From: Chloroflexota bacterium
Lineage (GTDB): Bacteria > Chloroflexota > Anaerolineae > J102
Direction: 5' to 3'
DNA length: 9,378 nucleotides
Assembly: GCA_003353825.1 (NCBI GenBank)
Contig: PIVW01000211.1
Coordinates: 1-9,378 of the forward strand
Numbering within the stretch: position 1 is the first letter of the stretch; each line of letters opens with the position of its first letter. The notes under the pieces are model-generated. The model did not search any database and was not told where the DNA came from. It saw nothing but the letters and a program-made list of their open reading frames with translations. The position numbers were made by a program, and so were the translations under genes. Shown piece by piece: positions 1 through 6,798 of this stretch.

Positions 1-322
1 CCTGGGCCTGGGCTGGCCGGACCTGCTGGCAAATACCGTGTCCTTTACCGTTGCCGTGATCAGCAATTTCACCTGGAATCGATTCTGGACCTTTCCAGAG
101 ACACGTAACATCCGCAAACGCAACCAACTCCCTCAATTCGCCGTGGTCAGTGTGATTGGGCTGGCCATCAACACAGTCGTTTTGTATTTCACCAAATTGA
201 TCCTGGTCAATCAGGGCGTTGATGATGCCATCGCCCTCAATATTGCCAAAGCATTTGCGATACTGGTGGTGCTGTTTTGGAACTTCGGCGCCAACCGGCT
301 CTGGACCTATCGAGATGTCTAG
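1..322 (+). CDS. GtrA-family membrane protein, 3' part
   Basis: The 3' end of a GtrA-like protein, a small four-helix membrane family that helps move or present polyprenyl-linked sugars during cell-surface polysaccharide and glycan modification. The frame is open from base 2 at the window edge and gives about 106 residues up to the TAG at 320-322; full-length members are about 130-150 residues, so roughly the first helix is missing. Visible family marks are NFTWNRFWTF after the first visible helix and the near-copy WNFGANRLWTY just before the end. The aromatic-Asn-Arg-x-Trp-Thr-aromatic pattern occurs twice, as usual for the two halves of GtrA. Three hydrophobic segments remain. The next gene in the same direction is a glycosyltransferase, which fits an envelope-sugar role. 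Family is confident; the exact substrate cannot be told. Confidence 0.85.
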   Translation, partial: LGLGWPDLLANTVSFTVAVISNFTWNRFWTFPETRNIRKRNQLPQFAVVSVIGLAINTVVLYFTKLILVNQGVDDAIALNIAKAFAILVVLFWNFGANRLWTYRDV

Positions 323-324
323 CA

Positions 325-359
325 CGTGTTGTGTGTTGCGTGTTGCGTGTTGCGTGTTG
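325..359. repeat. Heptamer tandem array, unit CGTGTTG x5
   Basis: Five in-register 7-bp units: CGTGTTG, TGTGTTG, then CGTGTTG three times. The array starts two bases after the GtrA stop codon and fills most of the gap before the glycosyltransferase start at 382. It resembles the short tandemly repeated repetitive (STRR-type) heptamers known from cyanobacteria in style, not in sequence. Reading through it in the glycosyltransferase frame gives a Cys/Val/Leu-rich stretch that I treat as non-coding. Confidence 0.85.
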
Positions 360-381
360 GTTGGCCGACAGGTCGTTGCCC

Positions 382-1515
382 ATGCATATCGGCATTGACT
401 ACACCCCGGCGGCGTTGCAGGGCGCCGGCATTGGCCGTTATACCCGAGGTCTGGTCGATGCAGTTGTACCCTTGCTCGGTACAAGAGATCGACTGACACT
501 GCTTTATCCGCGAGAAGTGGCCCCTATTGCCCGCAGCATCTGGCCCGACGCTGTCAGCATAAAGCGCTTACCATTGTCCGACCGTTATCAAACGATCGCC
601 TGGCACCGGCTACATCTGCCTTTCCCTGTCGAGTGGTTCACCGGCCCCATCGATATCTACCACGCACCCAATTTCCTTTTGCCGCCGGTCAAATCGGCCA
701 AAACGCTACTCACCATCCATGATTTGGCCTTTCTGGTACGGCCACAATACGCTCACCCCGACCTGCAGCGTTTCCTCAGCCGGGTGGTACCCGATTCGGT
801 CGCCCGCGCCGATCATATCCTTGCCGATTCTGAAGCCAGCAAGCAAGATGCTATGCGTCTGTTCGACCTGCCCGCAGACCGCATTACCGTGATCGGCGCT
901 GGGGTCGAGCCCAGATTCAGGCCCGAGAATCACACCGGGTTGGCCGAGACACGCCGGAGATATGGTCTCGACTGGCCCTTCATCTTCTCGATCAGCACCC
1001 TTGAACCCCGCAAGAATTTCGATGGCCTGATCAGGGCATTTGCCCAAGCGCGCAGGCAAGGAAGCTTCCCCCATCACCTTGTCATTGCCGGTGGCAAGGG
1101 TTGGCTTTATGAGGATATCTTCGCCGAGGTCGAACGCCAAAATGCCTCCGATTTCGTGCATTTTCTTGGCTATGTCGATGACGCCGATCTGCCGGCGCTC
1201 TACAATCTCGCCGATCTGTTTGCCTTCCCCAGCCATTACGAAGGCTTTGGTATTCCCATTCTGGAAGCGATGGCATGCGGCACGGCCGTGCTCTGCACCG
1301 ATACCAGCAGCCTGCCCGAGATCGCCGGCGATGCAGCTTATATCATCCCCAGCGGCGATGAACCTGCCCTGATTCAGGGACTTATGTTTCTATTGATAGA
1401 AGAGGGTACTCGCATGGCCCACGCCGCTAAAGGCCCCGCTCAAGCTGCGATCTGGACATGGGATGCCGCAGCAAAGCGATTGCTGTCAGTTTACCAATCG
1501 TTAGTCGAAAGTTAG
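382..1515 (+). CDS. GT4-family glycosyltransferase
   Basis: A retaining, GT-B fold glycosyltransferase of family 4 (377 residues from ATG 382), likely transferring a sugar from a nucleotide donor to a lipid-linked or polysaccharide acceptor at the inner face of the membrane. The N-terminal domain opens with MHIGIDYTPAAL and a glycine-rich G(A)GIGRY loop at residues 14-20. TIHDLAF (111-117) and the STLEPRKNF donor-domain entry (205-213) are typical. The E-x7-E motif is E287 and E295 in HYEGFGIPILEAM, followed by ACGTAV, TSSLPEIAGDAA and the C-terminal helix. I chose ATG 382 because the family begins there; an earlier in-frame ATG at 277 lies inside the GtrA gene and would run through the heptamer array. 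The ribosome site before 382 is weak. Donor and acceptor are unknown; WbdA/MtfB-like mannosyl transfer is possible. Confidence 0.9.
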   Translation: MHIGIDYTPAALQGAGIGRYTRGLVDAVVPLLGTRDRLTLLYPREVAPIARSIWPDAVSIKRLPLSDRYQTIAWHRLHLPFPVEWFTGPIDIYHAPNFLLPPVKSAKTLLTIHDLAFLVRPQYAHPDLQRFLSRVVPDSVARADHILADSEASKQDAMRLFDLPADRITVIGAGVEPRFRPENHTGLAETRRRYGLDWPFIFSISTLEPRKNFDGLIRAFAQARRQGSFPHHLVIAGGKGWLYEDIFAEVERQNASDFVHFLGYVDDADLPALYNLADLFAFPSHYEGFGIPILEAMACGTAVLCTDTSSLPEIAGDAAYIIPSGDEPALIQGLMFLLIEEGTRMAHAAKGPAQAAIWTWDAAAKRLLSVYQSLVES

Positions 1516-1536
1516 TGACCTGCAAAGCTTTGAACA

Positions 1537-1824
1537 CTATGCGTGCCCATTCAACGTATTGCCAACTTCCAAGGAACGAACGCTCTGTTCAAGAAGGATA
1601 TTGACCAGGCTTTCGGTACTAAGCCCACGATTCTTTGCCAGCTGTTGTGTACGCTTCAAGATGTCTGGATCAACAGCAATGAGATAACGACGCCGAGCAT
1701 CAGATGACACCTCAAATGAAACGGGCTCCGTGTGTTCCCAGAAATCTCCCAGATCGTTATCGTCCCAGAACTCGCCGGTCTCTTTGTGGCTATGCATTTC
1801 AGGAATCGATTTAGCCTTGGGCAT
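1537..1824 (-). CDS. BrnA/CopG-type antitoxin
   Basis: A 95-residue antitoxin of the BrnA/CopG type, which would bind a BrnT-type RNase toxin and repress its own operon. The N-terminal part carries the toxin-binding style motif: IPEMHSHKETGEFWDDNDLGDFWEH... with paired acidic/Trp segments (about residues 7-31). This is followed by the FEV beta strand and the ribbon-helix-helix DNA-binding part RRYLIAVDPDILKRTQQLAKNRG...ESLVNILLEQ (about residues 45-80). AAGGA lies 11 bases before the ATG. Its start overlaps the end of the upstream toxin-like frame by 14 bp, as expected for a toxin-first brnTA operon. It converges on the glycosyltransferase with a 21-bp gap. The antitoxin looks intact while its partner appears broken, so it may be an orphan. 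Confidence 0.82.
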   Translation of the reverse strand: MPKAKSIPEMHSHKETGEFWDDNDLGDFWEHTEPVSFEVSSDARRRYLIAVDPDILKRTQQLAKNRGLSTESLVNILLEQSVRSLEVGNTLNGHA

Positions 1825-1941
1825 GATATCTGCGTTCCTTACGGGTCATACCACGAGCGCTGATAATAAGTGCTTCTTGAGTTGGCTTGTAGATAAAAAA
1901 ACGATCAGATAGCGTCCTGACACCGTATTTTTTATTATCTT
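1811..1941 (-). pseudogene. Frameshifted BrnT-like toxin remnant
   Basis: Directly before the antitoxin on the minus strand, two frames together spell the C-terminal half of a BrnT-type toxin. One frame gives TVSGRYLIVF (to about 1897); the next gives FFIYKPTQEALIISARGMTRKERR then YHAQG and a TAA at 1811-1813. The join falls in a run of seven T (minus strand; 1895-1901). Eight T would restore ...GRYLIVFFIYKP..., a normal core strand for the family, followed by the expected ISAR-x-MTRKERR. The upstream half is not clearly recognisable: the first frame stays open to an ATG at 2079, which would give a family-like length of about 89 residues, but its sequence does not look like BrnT and it overlaps the plus-strand gene at 1976. 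The 5' limit given here is where resemblance fades. Either a decayed toxin or an intact one hit by a homopolymer sequencing error. Confidence 0.62.
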
Positions 1942-1975
1942 AGCATCTCTGCCAATCCAAGACAAGGGTTTTAGA

Positions 1976-2701
1976 ATGCGCCAACAGTTTCGGAACAATA
2001 AAACCTCGGGTCTAGACTTTTCAGATCCAAGGCCACGTAACTTGCACCGCTTCAGCGTGGCATATTTCATATCTTGCACGGTCGGTCTGCTATTGCTTGC
2101 GTTTGGCTATTGGGGCGCCTGGATCTCGCATCCGGTGGCCGGGCTCGCTATCCTCGGCATTGATCTGGCCGAATATGTCAAGTTCGTACCTGAAGTGGCG
2201 GCGGCACAGATCCCGTTGAAACGCGAGATCTTCTTCGCCCCACTGCTCTCACTGGCCGTAGGGCTGATCTTGCTGGGGACATCGCAACGCCCTCAGTTGC
2301 CTCTGTGGTTACGGATCGTCCTGATCGCGCTCGCCATCCCCACTGCCTTGGCCATGCTGCCGCCAGCCTGGACCCCGGGCCTGCTGCGAATGCCTGAGTT
2401 CCGAAAACAAGTCATTTACATCGTGCTCATTTTCCTGAGCGCCGCACTCTCCCCATTACTCATTCGCTATCTGCCTGATAGGCTGCGTGGCGTCTTTTTC
2501 GTTGTAGCAGGGTTGTTTCCCCTGCAGGCGCTGCTGGCATTCCAATCACTACTGCCGGCGCTGGAGAAGTTGTATGCTGGCCCGTTGCAACCGAGCCTGA
2601 GCTTCTATCTGGTACCAATCGGGTCTTTGGCGCTGGTGATCGGCGGCGCCTTTTTGCTGCTAACAGGGTGGCAACTGCGGCGACAGCCTGTTGTCCGTTG
2701 A
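1976..2701 (+). CDS. Six-helix membrane protein of unknown function
   Basis: A 241-residue hydrophobic protein I do not recognise. About six membrane segments are visible, near residues 28-50, 86-102, 109-128, 145-163, 172-192 and 209-230. A roughly 35-residue loop with KFVPEVAAAQ lies between the first two, and the last helix is followed by a basic tail (LRRQ) that suggests a cytoplasmic C-terminus. The ATG at 1976 has AAGGG seven bases upstream; a TTG at 2042 would start closer to the first helix and cannot be excluded. No catalytic or transport motif is visible. The last few codons (PVVR) and the TGA at 2699-2701 lie within the heptamer array at 2690-2738. It is transcribed away from the antitoxin/toxin pair and toward the amylosucrase. 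Confidence 0.7.
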   Translation: MRQQFRNNKTSGLDFSDPRPRNLHRFSVAYFISCTVGLLLLAFGYWGAWISHPVAGLAILGIDLAEYVKFVPEVAAAQIPLKREIFFAPLLSLAVGLILLGTSQRPQLPLWLRIVLIALAIPTALAMLPPAWTPGLLRMPEFRKQVIYIVLIFLSAALSPLLIRYLPDRLRGVFFVVAGLFPLQALLAFQSLLPALEKLYAGPLQPSLSFYLVPIGSLALVIGGAFLLLTGWQLRRQPVVR

Positions 2702-2738
2702 TTGTTGGTTGATGACTGATCCCAGTTGATTGTTCGTT
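2690..2738. repeat. Degenerate heptamer array at a convergent gene junction, 7 units
   Basis: Seven in-register 7-bp units: GTTGTCC, GTTGATT, GTTGGTT, GATGACT, GATCCCA, GTTGATT, GTTCGTT. The common pattern is G-A/T-T-G-x-x-T. It begins in the last codons of the membrane protein and ends on the complement of the amylosucrase TAA (2737-2739). It therefore fills the whole convergent junction and supplies both stop codons. No hairpin terminator is visible here. Confidence 0.7.
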
Positions 2739-4731
2739 ATCCCTCATCATGCACCAGCCACAGAAACTGGTAGGGCTCCAACACCAGATCGGCGGCCAAT
2801 TCGATATCCTCGCCGGTCACCAAATCCCGAAAATCATAAGCCAGACCATAGCTCCTGACCAGGTTGGCAGACAGCGCCTGCGCACGTTCGCTGAAATTGC
2901 TCAGAATCAACACTCGCCCTGCCTCATTCCATCTCACAAAGCCAAAAACATGTTCGTTCTCCACATCAACCACTGCCATGTCATTAGCTGAAAACATGGC
3001 ATAGCGCTTTCGGATTGAAATCAACTGGCGGAGCCTGCCATAGATCTGCCCTTCCGGTCTTTGCCGATCATGGCGGAGCGTCATTTTGTCCCAATTGGTT
3101 GCCGGGCGATGTACCCAACGACTATCTTCACTCTTGGCCGGGTCCTGGCGATAGCTGTAATCATTGAGCGTTCCGATTTCATCGCCAAGATAGAGCAAGG
3201 GGATACCGCCGATAGAGAGGATGATGCTGTGAACGAGCAGGATACGACGTATGGCCAGCTCCATCTCAGCTTCGGTTTCCTCCCGTAGCGCTTTTTCTAA
3301 GCCCGCAAGGGAGGCGCCAGTCCCAGAAATTCTGGCATCACCGGTTTTGGGATCCTCTTGAAAGGGTAGGCCCCGGGCAAAGCTACCTTCGAAGCGCCCG
3401 CTATAAAAGACATTGAGGAATTGGCGATGGCCGTAACCATCAATCCCCAAAACGAATGCATCACCGTCGTCAAAGGTCCAGCCGATATCATCGTGACAAC
3501 GCACATAATTTACCCAGGCGCAGCCACCATCGATCTGAAATCGTTCCCGCATAGAATAGACAAGCAACGTTGTCTGTCGCGTCGCCAACGACTCCCAAAG
3601 CAAGGCCATGAGCAAAGGGTTGTATGAGAGTGTGCATTCGTTGGTAGCGATATACTTCGCTACCTCTTCAGGATGGACGATCGCCTCTGACTTGAATAAT
3701 AAAGCCGGGGCGACAATCCTGACCAGTGCGTTGTAAGCCTGGATCAGTATATGAGCCTCCGGCAGGTTCTCGCAATTCGTCCCCAATTGTTTCCAGATGA
3801 AAGGAACGGCATCCAACCGCAGTATTTCAACACCGGTATTGGCCAGAAAGAGCATCTCTTCGGCCATGTGCCTGAACACCTCAGGATTGTGGTAGTTCAG
3901 ATCCCACTGAAAACTATTGAATGTCGTCCATACCCAGCGCTCAATGTCCGGGCGGTATGTAAAATTACCCGGCCGCACGTCGGGGAATATCTCGCGCAAA
4001 TAAGCGTCGTATGCATCGGGCATCGTCCGGTCGGGATAGATGAAATAGAAATCCTCGTACACCGGATCGCCCTCCAGGGCCTGGCGAGCCCAGATGTGTT
4101 CATCGGAGGTGTGGTTGAAGACAAAATCCAGGACCAGGCTGATACCATGTTCACGTAGTATTGCTGCCAGCTCGGCCAATTCGGCCATCGTCCCCAAAGA
4201 AGGGTCTACCTGGCGATAACTGCTAACCGCATAGCCTCCGTCGTTTTCCTGATCCGGACTGGCGAACAAGGGCATAAGGTGCAAATAGGTTAGGCCCAAC
4301 TCCTTGAAGTAGGGTAAACGCTCACGCACACCTGCAAGATCTCCGGCAAACAGATCCACATAGCAGACACCGCCAATCGCCTCATGCGACTGATACCACA
4401 GGGGATCGGACTCACGCTCGACATCCAATGTTTTGAGGTCGGCGGGGCGCTGCAACCACATGCGCGCCGCTGTTTCCAGAATGCTTTCTACATGGTAAAA
4501 GAAATCATACTGGCTGCCATACAGATGGAAAAGCGCGGAAAAGAGAGGTTCAAAATGCCTTTGCAAACGCCTCTCGAATAGCAACCAGGCATCCTCAGGC
4601 GCGTCGCTGAATCGTTGCCGCAGGCGAGGAAGTATGCGTTGGTAGGTTAGTGTGGTCTTTTGGTCTTTTGGTCGCGTGGTCTTTTGGTCGCGTGTTCTTT
4701 TGGTCGCGTGGTCGCTTGGTCGCCTGGTCAT
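2737..4731 (-). CDS. ams: Amylosucrase (GH13_4)
   Basis: Amylosucrase (EC 2.4.1.4) splits sucrose and transfers its glucosyl unit onto an alpha-1,4-glucan, releasing fructose. The 664 residues compare with 636 for the Neisseria polysaccharea enzyme. Family marks: [13 protein letters not shown] (120-132), [10 protein letters not shown] (147-156), [10 protein letters not shown] (164-173), [11 protein letters not shown] (202-212), [15 protein letters not shown] (266-280). The nucleophile is D307 in LRLDAV, the acid/base E349 in FKSEAIVHP and the third acid D414 in HDDIGWTF; all three sit 21 residues later than in N. polysaccharea (D286, E328, D393, from memory). The C-terminal ...PYQFLWL ending is complete. 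The closely related sucrose hydrolases cannot be fully excluded. The first ~26 residues (T-R/K-R-x-x-D-x-x pattern) are encoded by the octamer array. No Shine-Dalgarno sequence precedes the ATG and I see no plausible alternative ATG before M91, so the start is uncertain. Confidence 0.93.
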   Translation of the reverse strand: MTRRPSDHATKRTRDQKTTRPKDQKTTLTYQRILPRLRQRFSDAPEDAWLLFERRLQRHFEPLFSALFHLYGSQYDFFYHVESILETAARMWLQRPADLKTLDVERESDPLWYQSHEAIGGVCYVDLFAGDLAGVRERLPYFKELGLTYLHLMPLFASPDQENDGGYAVSSYRQVDPSLGTMAELAELAAILREHGISLVLDFVFNHTSDEHIWARQALEGDPVYEDFYFIYPDRTMPDAYDAYLREIFPDVRPGNFTYRPDIERWVWTTFNSFQWDLNYHNPEVFRHMAEEMLFLANTGVEILRLDAVPFIWKQLGTNCENLPEAHILIQAYNALVRIVAPALLFKSEAIVHPEEVAKYIATNECTLSYNPLLMALLWESLATRQTTLLVYSMRERFQIDGGCAWVNYVRCHDDIGWTFDDGDAFVLGIDGYGHRQFLNVFYSGRFEGSFARGLPFQEDPKTGDARISGTGASLAGLEKALREETEAEMELAIRRILLVHSIILSIGGIPLLYLGDEIGTLNDYSYRQDPAKSEDSRWVHRPATNWDKMTLRHDRQRPEGQIYGRLRQLISIRKRYAMFSANDMAVVDVENEHVFGFVRWNEAGRVLILSNFSERAQALSANLVRSYGLAYDFRDLVTGEDIELAADLVLEPYQFLWLVHDEG

Positions 4732-4773
4732 AGGATCGCGTGGTCTTTTGGTCGTGTGGTCGCTTGGCCGGGA
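4654..4773. repeat. Octamer tandem array, GGTC-NNNT x15
   Basis: Fifteen consecutive 8-bp units with no indel over 120 bp. Each starts GGTC (variants GTTC, GATC, GGCC) and ends in one of TTTT, GCGT, GCTT, GCCT, GTGT, ATAG or GGGA. In order the tails are TTTT, TTTT, GCGT, TTTT, GCGT, TTTT, GCGT, GCTT, GCCT, ATAG, GCGT, TTTT, GTGT, GCTT, GGGA. A 16-bp higher-order unit, GGTCGCGT-GGTCTTTT, recurs at 4670, 4686 and 4734 with single changes. The amylosucrase ATG (CAT at 4729-4731) lies in the tenth, variant unit. Confidence 0.9.
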
Positions 4774-4781
4774 ACCATCAG

Positions 4782-4805
4782 CACCTTGTCATCCTGTCAC
4801 CTTGT
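4782..4805. repeat. Short octamer array, CACCTTGT x3
   Basis: Three in-register 8-bp units: CACCTTGT, CATCCTGT, CACCTTGT. It sits eight bases beyond the 15-unit array but has a different unit sequence. The kinase stop codon (TGA, 4799-4797 on the minus strand) and its last two codons (TR) fall in this array, so the kinase C-terminal residues are repeat-encoded. Confidence 0.65.
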
Positions 4806-6284
4806 CACACAACGCAGTGCTGGATATAGTTGGCAGAAATGTTCATAGGCCTGGTTGTAGACATCGACCCGTTTGGGGTCAGCTGTTACGGTCGTATCAC
4901 TCCAGCGCACGGTTCGTGCAACTACCTCGGCGGCGTTTTCATACACGCCCACACCGATCCCGGCCAGTAACGCAGCCCCGACTGCCGCCGCTTCTACTGT
5001 TCGGGTGAGCTGAATCGAGCAGTTGAAGATGTCAGCCTGGAGTTGTAGCCAGAGCGGGTGCCTGGCGCCACCTCCAGAGGCAATCACACGCTCGACCGGA
5101 ATGCCAAGCTCAAGCATGATCTCTAGTCCCTGCCTCATGGCAAACACAACCCCCTCCATCACAGCCCGACACATATGGCTACGGCCATGGCGTAAAGTTA
5201 AACCCACAAAACCGCCCCTTGCGCTGGCATCCATATGCGGAGTGCGCTCACCTGCCAGGTAGGGTGCAAAATAGAGTCCCTCACTGCCAGCCTGCGCATC
5301 CATTGCCAGATCTGCCATCTCATGATAACTTATGTCAAGTAATATATTGTCGCGCAGCCAGGTCATAGAGAGGCCTGCTGAAAGAATCGCGCCCATGCTC
5401 CACCACAGATGCGGCACGATGTGGTTGTAAAGATGTAGGCGGAGTTCGGGATCAACGGCCGGGACCAGGGTGGGGGCCAATAACTGCCCGCCCGTGCCGA
5501 TGGTCGAAGAGACATTGCCCGGATCCAAGATGCCGTTTCCCAGCGCCTGACAAGCCTGATCGGCGGCGCCAAAGATCACGGGCGTCCCGGACGCAAGACC
5601 AGTTTGTCGCGCAATCTCATGGTCCAATCCGCCGGCGATGGCATCGGAAGCGCTGACAGGCGCGAGCAGAGAGGCGTCGACATCCAGAGCAGACAAAAGG
5701 TCGCTGCTCCAGCGGGAGGTAATTGGGTCGAAAAGGCCACTGGTGCCAGCGTCGCTGGGTTCTGCCCCCACGGTGTTGGTGAGCCGGTAGCGCAAATAGT
5801 CCTTGGGCAGCAGCAGTTGCTTGGTTTTTGCCGCCATTTCAGGCTCATGGGATTGCAGCCAAAGCCACGAGGGCAACATGAATCCCGCAGCCAGAGGATT
5901 CCCCGTCCAAGCGGCGAGCTTCGCTTTACCAACTCGTTCCTGTATCTCTGCAACCTCTTTGGCGCTACGTTGGTCAGCCCAAATAATCGCAGGCCGTAGC
6001 GCATCACCAACTGCATCGAGACAGATCACGCCATGAGACTGGCTGGAAAGACCTATGGCTGCAAGCTCACTCTGTTCAATGCCTGCCTGATCGGCGACTT
6101 GACTTAATGCGCGCACGGCAGCCACTAACCAGCCATGCACATCCTGTTCGGCCCATCCCAACGCCGGTGTGTCAATACCATAGTATTCTTGCGCCATCGC
6201 CAACAGTGTACCATCGGTGTCTACGATGACAGCTTTCAAACTGGAGGTACCGAGATCGATACCGGCCAGATAAGGTGATCCCAT
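4797..6284 (-). CDS. xylB: FGGY-family carbohydrate kinase, xylulokinase-like
   Basis: An ATP-dependent sugar kinase of the FGGY family, closest in look to D-xylulokinase (EC 2.7.1.17), which makes xylulose 5-phosphate for the pentose phosphate pathway. At 495 residues it is close to E. coli XylB (484). Visible: phosphate-1 loop GIDLGTSSLKAVIVD (8-22), the substrate loop SSQSHGV (80-86), IIWADQRS (100-107), catalytic base D242 in GAADQACQALGNG, YLAGERTPHMDASARGGFVGL (342-362, the family signature area) and the ATP-binding ASGGGARHPLW (402-412). The usual Q-M-H-G of XylB is Q82-S-H-G here, so substrate identity is less certain. GAGGAG lies six bases before the ATG and touches the MarR stop region. 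It sits downstream of MarR by 14 bp and upstream of amylosucrase by 65 bp. Confidence 0.87.
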   Translation of the reverse strand: MGSPYLAGIDLGTSSLKAVIVDTDGTLLAMAQEYYGIDTPALGWAEQDVHGWLVAAVRALSQVADQAGIEQSELAAIGLSSQSHGVICLDAVGDALRPAIIWADQRSAKEVAEIQERVGKAKLAAWTGNPLAAGFMLPSWLWLQSHEPEMAAKTKQLLLPKDYLRYRLTNTVGAEPSDAGTSGLFDPITSRWSSDLLSALDVDASLLAPVSASDAIAGGLDHEIARQTGLASGTPVIFGAADQACQALGNGILDPGNVSSTIGTGGQLLAPTLVPAVDPELRLHLYNHIVPHLWWSMGAILSAGLSMTWLRDNILLDISYHEMADLAMDAQAGSEGLYFAPYLAGERTPHMDASARGGFVGLTLRHGRSHMCRAVMEGVVFAMRQGLEIMLELGIPVERVIASGGGARHPLWLQLQADIFNCSIQLTRTVEAAAVGAALLAGIGVGVYENAAEVVARTVRWSDTTVTADPKRVDVYNQAYEHFCQLYPALRCVTR

Positions 6285-6290
6285 CCCTTA

Positions 6291-6296
6291 CTCCTC
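6291..6296 (-). promoter_or_regulatory. Ribosome binding site of the FGGY kinase
   Basis: GAGGAG on the minus strand, six bases before ATG 6284 and two bases past the MarR TGA. It fixes the kinase start and suggests that ribosomes ending MarR pass straight on to the kinase. Confidence 0.75.
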
Positions 6297-6298
6297 AG

Positions 6299-6766
6299 TC
6301 AGTCTTCCATGGCCGACACAAGAGAATTCACAAAGTGTAAGGCTGTCGCCCTGTCAGCCGAAGTCATATCCGACACAACGAAATCCAGAGATTGCAGAGT
6401 TCGATCCCAGATGTTTTCGATAATCACACTACCGGCAGGAGTGATGGAGACCAACACCGAACGACGATCATATTCATCGTTGCGTCGCACGACTAACTTA
6501 TCTCGGTGCAGACGATCGATAATACCGGTCATCGTAGCAGGCACCTGATGAGTGCGTTTGGTCAACTGCCCGATGGTGGCTTCACCGCCCAACCTAACCA
6601 AGGTGCTAAGCGTATAGAATTGCGGAACCGTCAGTTGAAAGCCCGAAAGCTCTCGGCCAAATCGGCGATGTTGAAGCCAGCTCAGACGGAACAGCCTATC
6701 ACGTAGTTGTTCGAACATTTGATCTACTTCAACCTCGCTCACAACGTATTCGATGTTTTCATCCAT
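6299..6766 (-). CDS. MarR-family transcriptional regulator
   Basis: A 155-residue winged-helix regulator of the MarR family, normally a dimer that blocks transcription until a small ligand binds. N-terminal dimer helix about residues 12-38 (FEQLRDRLFRLSWLQHRRF), then the DNA-binding domain at about 45-112. LTVPQFYTLSTLVRLGGEATIGQLTKRT forms the first helices, the recognition helix is about 73-88 (HQVPATMTGIIDRLHR), and the wing is RRNDEYDRRSVLVSITPAG (94-112) with the family's D-x-R-R/S pattern. A C-terminal dimer helix follows. AGGAGG ten bases before ATG 6766 fixes the start. It lies inside the sugar operon between DUF1269 and the kinase, so it may control this operon; no operator palindrome is evident nearby. 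Confidence 0.9.
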   Translation of the reverse strand: MDENIEYVVSEVEVDQMFEQLRDRLFRLSWLQHRRFGRELSGFQLTVPQFYTLSTLVRLGGEATIGQLTKRTHQVPATMTGIIDRLHRDKLVVRRNDEYDRRSVLVSITPAGSVIIENIWDRTLQSLDFVVSDMTSADRATALHFVNSLVSAMED

Positions 6767-6776
6767 GGATCATCTT

Positions 6777-6782
6777 CCTCCT
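6777..6782 (-). promoter_or_regulatory. Strong ribosome binding site of marR
   Basis: A perfect AGGAGG on the minus strand, with a ten-base spacer to ATG 6766. It is the best Shine-Dalgarno match in the operon and decides the MarR start. Confidence 0.8.
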
Positions 6783-6798
6783 AAGTTTCAGATATCCT

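Noticed and set aside
277..381. Longer glycosyltransferase start at ATG 277
   Set aside because: It overlaps the GtrA coding end and translates the heptamer array; the family N-terminus begins at ATG 382.
706..1236. 176-residue open frame antisense to the glycosyltransferase
   Set aside because: It lies wholly opposite a well-supported gene, has no recognisable domain and reads as a composition-driven shadow.
1523..1532. Palindrome CAAAGCTTTG between the convergent glycosyltransferase and antitoxin genes as a terminator
   Set aside because: The arms are five bases with no loop and no T tract, too weak for a terminator and likely chance.
1917..1938. Possible promoter for the membrane protein (CTGACA and TATTAT)
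   Set aside because: The boxes are only 10 bp apart, too close for a sigma-70 type promoter, and the region codes for the toxin remnant on the other strand.
4654..4805. CRISPR array
   Set aside because: Units are 8 bp and contiguous, with no spacers of CRISPR length and no cas genes.
4652..5008. Plus-strand frame with a repetitive VFWS/VAWSLGR sequence
   Set aside because: It is just the translation of the octamer array continuing opposite the kinase gene; not a repeat protein.
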